Positions 1-6,029 of a DNA stretch of 7,378 nt are shown here, piece after piece. Each line of letters opens with the position of its first letter. The stretch's first letter is position 1. The stretch is from NCBI GenBank assembly GCA_030613125.1, contig JAUWMO010000167.1, positions 1 to 7,378 on the forward strand. Direction: 5' to 3'. Source of the DNA: Bacteroidota bacterium (lineage in GTDB: Bacteria; Bacteroidota; Bacteroidia; Bacteroidales; VadinHA17). The translations under genes and the position numbers were made by a program. The notes beneath the pieces are model-generated. The model made no database searches. It worked only from the letters and a program-made list of their open reading frames with translations, and was not told where the DNA came from.

Positions 1-124
1 ATAACTCTGTCTTGGTATACTTTCCTGATTCAATCTCTGAAAGAACTTTTAGCTTAAAACTTTCACTGTACTTCTTAATTGTCCTGTTGTCTTTTAACAT
101 ATTTACTAGGTATTGTGTAGACAT
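1..124 (-). CDS. IS3-family transposase OrfA, N-terminal part (cut by window edge)
   Basis: The minus-strand frame is open from the ATG at 124 to the window edge, about 41 codons. It contains RTIKKYSESFKLKVLSEIES, which resembles the start of the helix-turn-helix (transposase_8/HTH type) OrfA proteins of Bacteroidota IS3 elements. OrfA binds the IS ends; a frameshifted OrfAB product would be the active transposase. Two starts are possible. The ATG at 124 lies inside the presumed terminal inverted repeat, while the ATG at 100 (MLKDNRTIKK) sits about 40 bp inside the element and may be the true one. No stop is seen in the visible part, so there is no sign of decay here. Only the first DNA-binding helices are visible, so the family call rests on similarity I recognise by eye. 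Confidence 0.6.
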   Translation of the reverse strand, partial: MSTQYLVNMLKDNRTIKKYSESFKLKVLSEIESGKYTKTEL

Positions 125-140
125 TTTTCAGGACGGGACA
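1..140 (-). mobile_element. Partial IS3-like insertion sequence (left end; rest lies outside the window)
   Basis: On the minus strand, the sequence from 140 leftwards starts TGTCCCGTCCTGAAAAATG and leads straight into a transposase-like reading frame. Beginning with TG, just upstream of orfA, is what is expected of an IS3-family terminal inverted repeat. I therefore place the element boundary at 140, with flanking DNA from 141 rightwards. The other inverted repeat, the second ORF and the target duplication are off the window, so completeness and activity cannot be judged. The exact boundary is inferred from one end only. Confidence 0.6.
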
Positions 141-153
141 ATCTGCTTTAACC

Positions 154-202
154 TACTTACTTCTTACTACTTACTACTTACTTCTTACTACTTACTTCTT
201 AC
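154..202. repeat. Heptamer tandem repeat, (TWCTTAC) x 7
   Basis: Seven perfect 7-bp units lie head to tail on the plus strand: TACTTAC or TTCTTAC, in the order B A B B A B A (A = TTCTTAC, B = TACTTAC). On the minus strand the unit reads GTAAGWA. Only the second base varies. The array lies between the IS end at 140 and the yhbP gene. The TAA stop of yhbP (192-194) and its last few bases are inside the array, so the gene's final residues (KSKK) are partly repeat-encoded. Confidence 0.85.
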
Positions 203-623
203 TCTTCCACACCAGTTTCTTCCCAAATCCCAAACGGTTATCGGTATATTTCAACAGGTTAGGTTCCACTGCCCATAAAGTGGTTTTCATTAACATAGCT
301 ACAGGGAATCGTTTCAAATAAGCTGTTTTCATCTCTTTTAGCAACTCTTTATCAAGTTTGAATATTTTCCCTTGAAATTGTAGTCCTCTGATCTTTCCAA
401 TAATATTCGTTTCCAAAACTACAGATCCTGCCACTATATCCTGGCTCATAGTATCCCGGATATGTTTTGTTTCCATATCAGAAGTAAAGACAAACAGGTT
501 CTTTTTTTCCAGATAAACATAAAAACAATTGGCACACCACGGCTTATTTTTAAATGTAGTGGCAAGGGTCAGAACATGATGTTGCTTTATAAAATCAATA
601 ATTCTTTTATCAATATTATTCAT
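192..623 (-). CDS. yhbP: YhbP/UPF0306-type FMN-binding split-barrel protein (pyridoxamine 5'-phosphate oxidase-like)
   Basis: The 143-residue protein aligns by eye along its whole length with E. coli YhbP. Shared blocks are PWCANCFYVY (residues 28-37), TSDMETKH (47-54), the RGLQFQG strand (79-85), RFPVAM (105-110) and the C-terminal LKYTDNRLGFGKKLVW (124-139). The family belongs to the FMN-binding split-barrel superfamily, with small cytosolic, usually dimeric flavoproteins; the physiological substrate of YhbP is not known. There is no signal peptide or membrane segment. The gene is divergent from ribE across 243 bp. A weak -7-like box (minus strand TATATTTAT, 645-653) lies about 20 nt before the ATG. 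The 3' end runs into a heptamer array, and the tail KSKK may be altered by it. Family membership is firm, but any enzymatic role is not. Confidence 0.88.
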   Translation of the reverse strand: MNNIDKRIIDFIKQHHVLTLATTFKNKPWCANCFYVYLEKKNLFVFTSDMETKHIRDTMSQDIVAGSVVLETNIIGKIRGLQFQGKIFKLDKELLKEMKTAYLKRFPVAMLMKTTLWAVEPNLLKYTDNRLGFGKKLVWKSKK

Positions 624-740
624 ATGTGATTTGAAATAACATCCATAAATATATTGATTAAAGTAATAACTTAAGTTGTTTCGTGATTTAATGGTTTTAA
701 TTTTGTCTACAGGTTAAATATAAAAATTCGAAATTCTTTC

Positions 741-778
741 TTCCACCATACCATTCTTCCAATATTCCATCCTTCCAT
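741..778. repeat. Low-complexity TTCCA-rich pyrimidine repeat
   Basis: TTCCA occurs at 741, 757, 765 and 773, separated by similar pyrimidine-rich bases with a CCAT word also recurring. The spacing is irregular (16, 8, 8), so this is a degenerate short-period repeat rather than a clean array. It lies just upstream of the ribE promoter, in the yhbP-ribE divergent spacer. Confidence 0.5.
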
Positions 779-806
779 TTTGATTTCACTTAATCCCTTC
801 AGGAAC

Positions 807-838
807 TTGCCCAATCTCTAATGAATACCTACTTTTGC
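807..838 (+). promoter_or_regulatory. Bacteroidota-type promoter of ribE
   Basis: A TTG at 807-809 (-33 element) is followed, after 20 nt, by TACTTTTGC at 830-838, which fits the -7 consensus TAnnTTTG of the Bacteroidota primary sigma factor. The ATG of ribE follows 28 nt after the box, so the leader is about 20-25 nt. This is too short for an FMN riboswitch between the promoter and the start. Confidence 0.65.
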
Positions 839-866
839 AGGACTTAAAATCTAAAATAGAAACATT

Positions 867-1466
867 ATGTTCTCAGGAATTGTTGAAGAGACTGCAAAAG
901 TTGTTAAACTGGAAAAAGACCAGGAAAATATACATATCACTATGGAATGCTCATTTGTTAACGAACTGAAAATCGATCAGAGTATTTCACACAATGGTGT
1001 GTGCTTAACTGTTGTTAAAAAAACCAGCAATGATTACACTGTTACAGCTATTAAAGAGACTCTTGAAAAGTCAAATCTGGGCCTTCTAAAAGTTGGTGAT
1101 AAGGTAAATCTTGAACGAAGTCTGAAAATTGACAGTCTTCTTGACGGACATCTTGTACAGGGTCATGTTGATCAAACTGTTACGTGTACTGAGGTTAAAG
1201 AAGCCGAAGGTAGCTGGTATTATACTTTTGAGTATGAACCTGTCCGTGATGATTATATTACTGTTGAAAAAGGATCTGTTTCTGTAAACGGAGTTAGCCT
1301 GACAGTAGTTAACTCTGAGGAAAAGTCATTTCAGGTAGCCATTATTCCTTACACCTACGAGGTAACTAACTTCCATCAAATAAAGAAAGGAACTGTGGTA
1401 AATATTGAGTTTGATGTAATTGGAAAATACATTGCCAGAATTTTGAAACAACAGCTTGGGAAGTAA
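867..1466 (+). CDS. ribE: Riboflavin synthase, alpha chain
   Basis: This enzyme catalyses the last step of riboflavin synthesis: dismutation of two 6,7-dimethyl-8-ribityllumazines into riboflavin and the pyrimidinedione that is recycled. The 199 residues form two tandem lumazine-binding barrels, as expected. Barrel 1 begins with MFSGIVEE (1-8) and has NGVCLTVV (43-50). The linker has GHLVQGHVD (94-102). Barrel 2 has the matching NGVSLTVV (141-148). The C-terminal FDVIGKY (182-188) carries the conserved Asp (183), and an oligomerisation helix follows. Length is normal for the family. The segment IPYTYEVTNFH (160-170) has Tyr where many homologues have His after IP; I believe this is common in Bacteroidota. 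The start is fixed by the MFSGIVE motif. The gene stands alone, without ribBA or ribD beside it, and has its own promoter. The symbol ribC is used in some species. Confidence 0.96.
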   Translation: MFSGIVEETAKVVKLEKDQENIHITMECSFVNELKIDQSISHNGVCLTVVKKTSNDYTVTAIKETLEKSNLGLLKVGDKVNLERSLKIDSLLDGHLVQGHVDQTVTCTEVKEAEGSWYYTFEYEPVRDDYITVEKGSVSVNGVSLTVVNSEEKSFQVAIIPYTYEVTNFHQIKKGTVVNIEFDVIGKYIARILKQQLGK

Positions 1467-1530
1467 AGAAGTTTCAAGTAGTTTTATATAATTGCAGTTT
1501 GTTTTAAATTAAATCATCCTTTTGAAACAA

Positions 1531-1800
1531 TATGAAACCTGGTGTCATGTCAAAGCTACTTTTTCAATATGCATTCACTACCCCTAACCCCTAAAGCCTG
1601 CCTGAACTGCCCTGCCTGTCCGGTCAGGCGGACATGCCGGTACGGACGGGAATGACATCTGTCGGGCTGGCGAACGGCAGGCAGGGAACGGGCAGGGGAA
1701 AACTCTCCCGCACTGGACTTCCCCTTTAGGGATTAAGGGGTGAGCGAGGGAAAAACTTTTACCGTCATAATATATGTGACATGGCACCAGTTATTTCATA
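1531..1800. repeat. ~270-bp imperfect palindromic element with terminal inverted repeats and GC-rich core (MITE-like)
   Basis: Nested inverted repeats fill most of the 448-bp ribE-ileS gap. The outer arms are TATGAAA (1531-1537) with TTTCATA (1794-1800), then CTGGTGTCATGTCA (1539-1552) with TGACATGGCACCAG (1777-1790), which pair at 13 of 14 positions. The middle arms are 1575-1596 (CCCCTAACCCCTAAAG) with 1724-1743 (CTTTAGGGATTAAGGGG). The inner arms are 1597-1619 (CCTGCCTG repeated) with 1676-1698 (GGCAGGCAGGG). A small hairpin, TGTCCG/CGGACA (1617-1634), lies inside the inner arms. The core is much richer in G+C than its surroundings. No convincing protein or target-site duplication is seen. 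A non-autonomous mobile element or a large REP/BIME-like unit are both possible. Confidence 0.65.
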
Positions 1801-1845
1801 ATTCAATTATTCCATGTTTATTTTAAAACGTCCACATTCCCGCAC

Positions 1846-1877
1846 TTGTTTATTAACTATCAGAATTCTATCTTTGT
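1846..1877 (+). promoter_or_regulatory. Bacteroidota-type promoter of ileS
   Basis: TTG at 1846-1848 is followed, after exactly 20 nt, by TATCTTTGT at 1869-1877, a perfect match to TAnnTTTG. The ATG of ileS lies 37 nt beyond the box, giving a leader of about 30 nt. That leaves no room for a T-box leader. The promoter starts 46 bp after the end of the palindromic element, so the element is upstream of the transcript rather than in it. Confidence 0.75.
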
Positions 1878-1914
1878 GTCCTCATTTTTGAAAGGTGTTA
1901 TTAGAGATTAAGTA

Positions 1915-4900
1915 ATGCATAAAAAGTTTCCTGAATATAAAGAGTTTGACCTTTCTCAAATCAATATGGACATATTAAAGATTTGGGAAGCGAAAAACAC
2001 ATTTCAAAAGAGCCTGGATAATCGGAAAAATAAGGAAACATTTGTTTTTTACGAAGGCCCTCCTTCAGCAAATGGTATCCCCGGGATTCATCATGTCATG
2101 GCCCGTACCATTAAAGATATTTTTTGCAGGTTTAAAACCATGGAAGGGTATTTGGTGGAAAGAAAAGCAGGTTGGGACACCCACGGACTGCCTGTGGAAC
2201 TCAGCGTTGAAACATCTATGGGTATTAGCAAAGAAGATATTGGAACTAAAATTTCAGTAGAGGAATATAACGAAGCCTGCCGGAAAGATGTGATGAAATA
2301 TACTGATCAGTGGGAAGATCTTACTCATAAAATGGGGTACTGGATCAATATGGAAGATCCATATATCACATATGATAACCGGTACATTGAATCATTATGG
2401 TGGCTGTTAAAAAAGCTTTATAAAAAAGGATTGCTGTATAAAGATTATACTATTCAGCCTTATTCACCTGCTGCCGGTTCAGGACTCAGCACTCACGAAC
2501 TGAACCAGCCTGGCTGTTACAGGGATGTAAGCGATACAACAATAGTTGCTCAGTTCAAGGTGATCAGAAACAAAGTTTCAGAATTTCTTTTCGAAAATGT
2601 TGATACCGATCTGTTTATTCTTGCATGGACAACTACTCCCTGGACACTTCCTTCTAACACGGCTTTGGCGGCAGGTCCTGATATTCAATATGTGAAAGTT
2701 AAAAGTTTTAATACTTATACAGGCAACCCAATAACTGTTATTCTGGCAAAGGAGTTATTGAATGTATATTTCCCGGAAAAGGATAAAGATCTGGACCCCG
2801 GCAATTACCAGACCGGAGATAAACACCTTCCATATCTGATATTAGGAGAATATTCAGGAAAAGAGCTGGAAGGTGTTCAATTTGAACAATTAATAAAATG
2901 GGTTGATCCGGGTAAAAATGCATTTCGTGTTATTCTTGGTGAATTTGTAACAACAGAGGATGGTACCGGTATAGTACATATAGCACCAACATTTGGAGCT
3001 GATGACTACCGTGCCGGTAAAGAAAACAATATCCCTCCATTAACCGTTATCGACTCTAATGGTAACATTCAACCACTAGTTGACAGAAAAGGACGCTTTT
3101 TCAGAATCGAGGATATGGACCAAACCTTTGTAAGTAAGCAGGTTAATTTAAAGTCATATAGTGAATATAGCGGCCGGTATGTAAAAAATGAATATGATGA
3201 AACTCTCAGCAATGACGATCCTACTGTAGATATTGACATTGCCGTTCAGTTAAAACATGAAGGTAGAGCCTTCAAAATAGAAAAACATATTCACAACTAT
3301 CCACATTGCTGGAGAACAGACAAGCCTGTGTTATATTACCCGCTTGATTCATGGTTTATTAAGACTACAGCTCTTAAAGAAAGGATGATAGAACTGAATA
3401 ATACTATCAACTGGAAACCTGAAGTAACCGGAAGTGGCAGATTTGGAAAATGGCTTGAAAACCTGGTTGACTGGAACCTGTCTCGTGCACGATTTTGGGG
3501 TACACCCCTTCCCATCTGGACAACTGAAGATAAAAAGGAACAGATATGTATTGGTTCAGTTGCTGAGTTGCGGAAAGAAATCGATAAGGCCGTAGATGCC
3601 GGATTTATGAAACGAAATCCTTTATCTGGCTATATTGAAGATGATTTCTCAAAAGACAACTATGAACAATTTGATCTGCACCGGCCATTTGTTGATAACA
3701 TTTTCCTTGTTTCGGACTCAGGGAAAAAAATGTTAAGAGAGCCAACCCTGATTGATGTCTGGTTTGATTCCGGGGCAATGCCCTATGCACAGTTTCACTA
3801 CCCATTCGCATTAAAAAATTCAAAATTCAAAAATGTTTATCCTGCTGATTTTATTGCCGAAGGTGTGGATCAAACCCGGGGATGGTTTTTTACCCTTCAT
3901 GCCATTGCTGTAATGCTTTTTGACTCTGTTGCCTTTAAAAATATTATATCCAACGGTCTGGTACTAGATAAAAATGGCAATAAGATGTCAAAAAGACTTG
4001 GAAATGCCGTTGATCCTTTTGAAACAATTGAAAAATACGGATCTGATCCGCTTCGTTGGTATCTGATCACAAATGCCCAACCTTGGGATAACCTGAAATT
4101 TGACATTGAAGGACTTGATGAGGTGAAAAGAAAATTTTTTGGAACCTTCTATAATACCTATTCTTTTTTCTCTCTTTACGCTAATATTGATGGTTTTTAT
4201 TATGAAGAAGATGAAATTCCGGTTGCCGAAAGACCTGAAATCGATCGCTGGATCATTTCATTGCTTCATTCTCTTATCAAGGAAGTTAGGGATCATTATG
4301 AGAATTACGAGCCAACCAAAGCAGGAAGATCCATTCAGCAATTTGTTGTTGAAAACCTCAGCAACTGGTATGTGCGGTTAAACCGGAAACGATTTTGGGG
4401 TGGAGAATATTCAAAAGACAAAATATCAGCATATCAGACTCTTTATACCGCTCTTGAAAAAATATCCATGCTCGCTGCTCCTATTACTCCATTCTATATG
4501 GATAAGATATTTATGGACCTTAATAAGGTTTCTGGTAGAAGTCAACACGAGTCAGTACACCTTACAAATTTTCCTGAACATGACCCTGCCCTGTTAGATA
4601 AAAAGCTTGAAGAAAAAATGTATATGGCTCAAAAAATCTCCTCAATGGTTTTGGGCCTGAGGCGTAAAGTTGGCTTAAAAGTTAGGCAACCCCTCAATAA
4701 AATCATGATTCCTCTTACAAATGGAGCTATTAGAGAAAATGTCGATGCAGTAAGAAACCTTATCCTCTCTGAAGTCAATGTGAAAGAAATTGAATATCTT
4801 TCCGATACCTCCGGGATATTGATAAAAAAAATCAAACCAAACTTTAAACTTTTGGGACCCCGGTTCGGAAAACAGATGAAAGTCATAGCTGGTGAAATTG

Positions 4901-5349
4901 CCCGGATGTCCCAGGATGATATATCCGTTTTTGAAAAGACCGGTAATTATAGCCTGAAAATTGAAAAGGGAGAAATTTTATTAACTCTTGAGGATGTGGA
5001 GATAATTTCTGAAGATATTCCCGGATGGTTGGTTGCATTTGAGGGATCTTTAACTGTTGCTCTTGACATTCATGTTACACCGGAATTAAAGGCTGAAGGG
5101 ATAGCCCGGGAATTGATTAACAGAATACAGAATCTCAGAAAAGAAAGTGGTTTTAATGTAACTGATAAAATTGAAATCCAAATTCAGAGACATGATGCTG
5201 TTAATCAGGCAGTTGAAGAACACAAGAAATATATTGGATCGCAAACCCTGGCAAACAAAATTGACCTGGTAGACAATCTTAGGAATAGTAAAGAATTAGA
5301 ACTTGAGGAAAATGTTATTACCAGGGTTAATATTAAAAAATCAGAGTAA
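1915..5349 (+). CDS. ileS: Isoleucyl-tRNA synthetase, long (IleRS2-like) form with GIHH signature
   Basis: This cytosolic class I enzyme activates isoleucine with ATP and charges tRNA-Ile. The 1144 residues match the long Bacteroidota form rather than the ~940-residue E. coli type. Landmarks in order: YEGPPSANG (46-54) leading into the signature position, which reads GIHH (57-60) instead of HIGH; GWDTHGLPVE (86-95); the CP1 editing domain with TTTPWTLPSN (239-248) and GTGIVHIAPTFGADD (350-364), which hydrolyses mischarged Val-tRNA; SRARFWGTPLPIW in the catalytic core; WFDSGAMPYAQ; and the second ATP motif KMSKR (690-694). The anticodon-binding helical domain and the long C-terminal extension follow. 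The start is supported by a perfect promoter just upstream and by the normal N-terminus. The frame is intact throughout. Next come the TraR/DksA-like gene and lspA, a conserved neighbourhood. The G/H swap is discussed as a finding. Confidence 0.97.
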   Translation: MHKKFPEYKEFDLSQINMDILKIWEAKNTFQKSLDNRKNKETFVFYEGPPSANGIPGIHHVMARTIKDIFCRFKTMEGYLVERKAGWDTHGLPVELSVETSMGISKEDIGTKISVEEYNEACRKDVMKYTDQWEDLTHKMGYWINMEDPYITYDNRYIESLWWLLKKLYKKGLLYKDYTIQPYSPAAGSGLSTHELNQPGCYRDVSDTTIVAQFKVIRNKVSEFLFENVDTDLFILAWTTTPWTLPSNTALAAGPDIQYVKVKSFNTYTGNPITVILAKELLNVYFPEKDKDLDPGNYQTGDKHLPYLILGEYSGKELEGVQFEQLIKWVDPGKNAFRVILGEFVTTEDGTGIVHIAPTFGADDYRAGKENNIPPLTVIDSNGNIQPLVDRKGRFFRIEDMDQTFVSKQVNLKSYSEYSGRYVKNEYDETLSNDDPTVDIDIAVQLKHEGRAFKIEKHIHNYPHCWRTDKPVLYYPLDSWFIKTTALKERMIELNNTINWKPEVTGSGRFGKWLENLVDWNLSRARFWGTPLPIWTTEDKKEQICIGSVAELRKEIDKAVDAGFMKRNPLSGYIEDDFSKDNYEQFDLHRPFVDNIFLVSDSGKKMLREPTLIDVWFDSGAMPYAQFHYPFALKNSKFKNVYPADFIAEGVDQTRGWFFTLHAIAVMLFDSVAFKNIISNGLVLDKNGNKMSKRLGNAVDPFETIEKYGSDPLRWYLITNAQPWDNLKFDIEGLDEVKRKFFGTFYNTYSFFSLYANIDGFYYEEDEIPVAERPEIDRWIISLLHSLIKEVRDHYENYEPTKAGRSIQQFVVENLSNWYVRLNRKRFWGGEYSKDKISAYQTLYTALEKISMLAAPITPFYMDKIFMDLNKVSGRSQHESVHLTNFPEHDPALLDKKLEEKMYMAQKISSMVLGLRRKVGLKVRQPLNKIMIPLTNGAIRENVDAVRNLILSEVNVKEIEYLSDTSGILIKKIKPNFKLLGPRFGKQMKVIAGEIARMSQDDISVFEKTGNYSLKIEKGEILLTLEDVEIISEDIPGWLVAFEGSLTVALDIHVTPELKAEGIARELINRIQNLRKESGFNVTDKIEIQIQRHDAVNQAVEEHKKYIGSQTLANKIDLVDNLRNSKELELEENVITRVNIKKSE

Positions 5350-5401
5350 TTTTCTAATAAATGGTATTAAACCCCAGGGCAAGTCTTGGACCCGTTTTTC
5401 T

Positions 5402-5413
5402 GAGGCAAGCCTC
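5402..5413. repeat. Small perfect inverted repeat GAGGC-AA-GCCTC
   Basis: GAGGCAAGCCTC reads as 5-bp arms around two bases and lies 52 bp after the ileS stop. It immediately precedes the larger GC-rich hairpin at 5420-5477 and may be part of the same repeat unit. On its own it is too small for a functional call. Confidence 0.5.
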
Positions 5414-5419
5414 GGTGAA

Positions 5420-5477
5420 TTAAACCTCACCTTCTCGTCCGCCGAAGTCCCGCTTTGGCGGGACGAAGGAGGATTAA
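5420..5477. repeat. GC-rich REP-like hairpin with CGTCCGCC core downstream of ileS
   Basis: The arms 5420-5440 (TTAAACCTC...TCGTCC) and 5461-5477 (GGACGAAGGAGGATTAA) pair with two single-base bulges. The stem continues inward as GCCGAAG (5441-5447) with CTTTGGC (5453-5459) around a TCCCG loop. An alternative fold, GTCCCGC (5447-5453) with GCGGGAC (5458-5464), is perfect over 7 bp with a TTTG loop. An A-rich run follows on the plus strand, and no long T tract, so it is not a classical intrinsic terminator. It could still stop or protect the ileS transcript. Confidence 0.7.
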
Positions 5478-5520
5478 AAAATAGAATCGAAATTATAAAA
5501 TAATATTCGGGAAAATTTGT

Positions 5521-5529
5521 TATATTTAT
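5521..5529 (+). promoter_or_regulatory. Possible -7 element for the TraR/DksA-like gene
   Basis: TATATTTAT resembles TAnnTTTG except for the last G and lies 18 nt before the ATG. There is no clear TTG at the -33 distance. The 198-bp gap with a large hairpin after ileS makes a separate promoter plausible, but this one is weak. Confidence 0.3.
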
Positions 5530-5547
5530 ATTAAAATTTTTACAGCC

Positions 5548-5925
5548 ATGGCAGAGAAGACAAGATATTCAGATGAAGAGCTGAAGGAGTTTAAAGACAT
5601 TATTTTGAAGAAGATAGAAAATGCCAGAGAAGATTATAATCTTCTGAAAGATACAATAACTCACGAGCATAGTAATGATACAGAAGACACATCCCCAACC
5701 TTTAAGGTTCTGGAGGAAGGTGCAGCTACTCTTTCAAAAGAAGAGGCTGGGAAACTAGCCCAGAGGCAACTTAAGTTTATCCAGCATCTGGAGGCCGCCT
5801 TGATCCGTATTCAAAATAAGACTTATGGAGTATGCAGGGAAACCGGAAAATTAATATCAAAGGAAAGACTCCGTGCAGTTCCGCATGCGACTTTGTGTAT
5901 TCAGGCAAAACAAAACCAGCGTTAA
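5548..5925 (+). CDS. TraR/DksA-family protein with degenerate zinc finger
   Basis: The protein has 125 residues. DksA/TraR proteins bind RNA polymerase through its secondary channel and modulate promoters, often together with ppGpp. Residues 7-40 and 61-90 are charged, helical and coiled-coil-like (FKDIILKKIENAREDY; SKEEAGKLAQRQLKFIQHLEAAL), joined by an acidic linker, HSNDTEDTSPTFKVLEEGA (41-59). The C-terminal block YGVCRETGKLISKERLRAVP (93-112), followed by LCIQAK (116-121), aligns with the DksA zinc-finger region. Of the four zinc cysteines only Cys96 and Cys117 remain, with Thr99 and Ala120 at the other positions. I do not see a DxxDA tip motif like that of DksA. The setting between ileS and lspA is typical of Bacteroidota. 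The start is the only sensible ATG. Family membership is firm, but DksA-like activity is inferred. Confidence 0.88.
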   Translation: MAEKTRYSDEELKEFKDIILKKIENAREDYNLLKDTITHEHSNDTEDTSPTFKVLEEGAATLSKEEAGKLAQRQLKFIQHLEAALIRIQNKTYGVCRETGKLISKERLRAVPHATLCIQAKQNQR

Positions 5926-5949
5926 ATAAACAACTTAAATTAGAAAACT

Positions 5950-5991
5950 AAACTGAATAAGGTTAAGCGACTCTTTCAGTTTTATTTCTTT
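5950..5991 (+). terminator. Terminator-like hairpin after the TraR/DksA-like gene
   Basis: AAACTGAA (5950-5957) and TTCAGTTT (5975-5982) form a perfect 8-bp stem around a 17-nt loop, followed by the T-rich run TTTATTTCTTTT. The stem is AT-rich and the loop is large, so strength is uncertain. It lies 25 bp after the stop codon, in the right place to end the transcript before lspA. Confidence 0.45.
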
Positions 5992-6029
5992 TAGCAGTAT
6001 ACTTTAAATTCGCGGATTAATATTGTTCT

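Noticed and set aside
154..202. CRISPR-like array
   Set aside because: Units are 7 bp, contiguous and without spacers, and there are no cas genes in the window.
12..278. Plus-strand 88-aa open frame at the left edge
   Set aside because: It runs antisense through the IS transposase start, the heptamer array (giving repeated LLTSYYL) and the 3' end of yhbP; it is a shadow.
839..866. FMN riboswitch ahead of ribE
   Set aside because: The leader after the promoter is only about 20-25 nt and no RFN-like conserved stems are visible.
1443..1477. Terminator after ribE (TTGAAAC ... GTTTCAA)
   Set aside because: The 7-bp AT-rich stem has a 21-nt loop, overlaps the ribE coding end, and the arm word recurs at 1522-1528; too weak to call.
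1584..1787. Minus-strand 67-aa open frame in the ribE-ileS gap
   Set aside because: It is made wholly of the GC-rich palindromic element and its Pro/Arg/Cys-rich translation resembles no family.
1878..1914. T-box leader ahead of ileS
   Set aside because: Only about 30 nt separate the expected transcription start from the ATG, far too few for a T-box.
5303..5503. Plus-strand 66-aa open frame after ileS
   Set aside because: It overlaps the ileS 3' end in another frame and then reads through the hairpin repeat.
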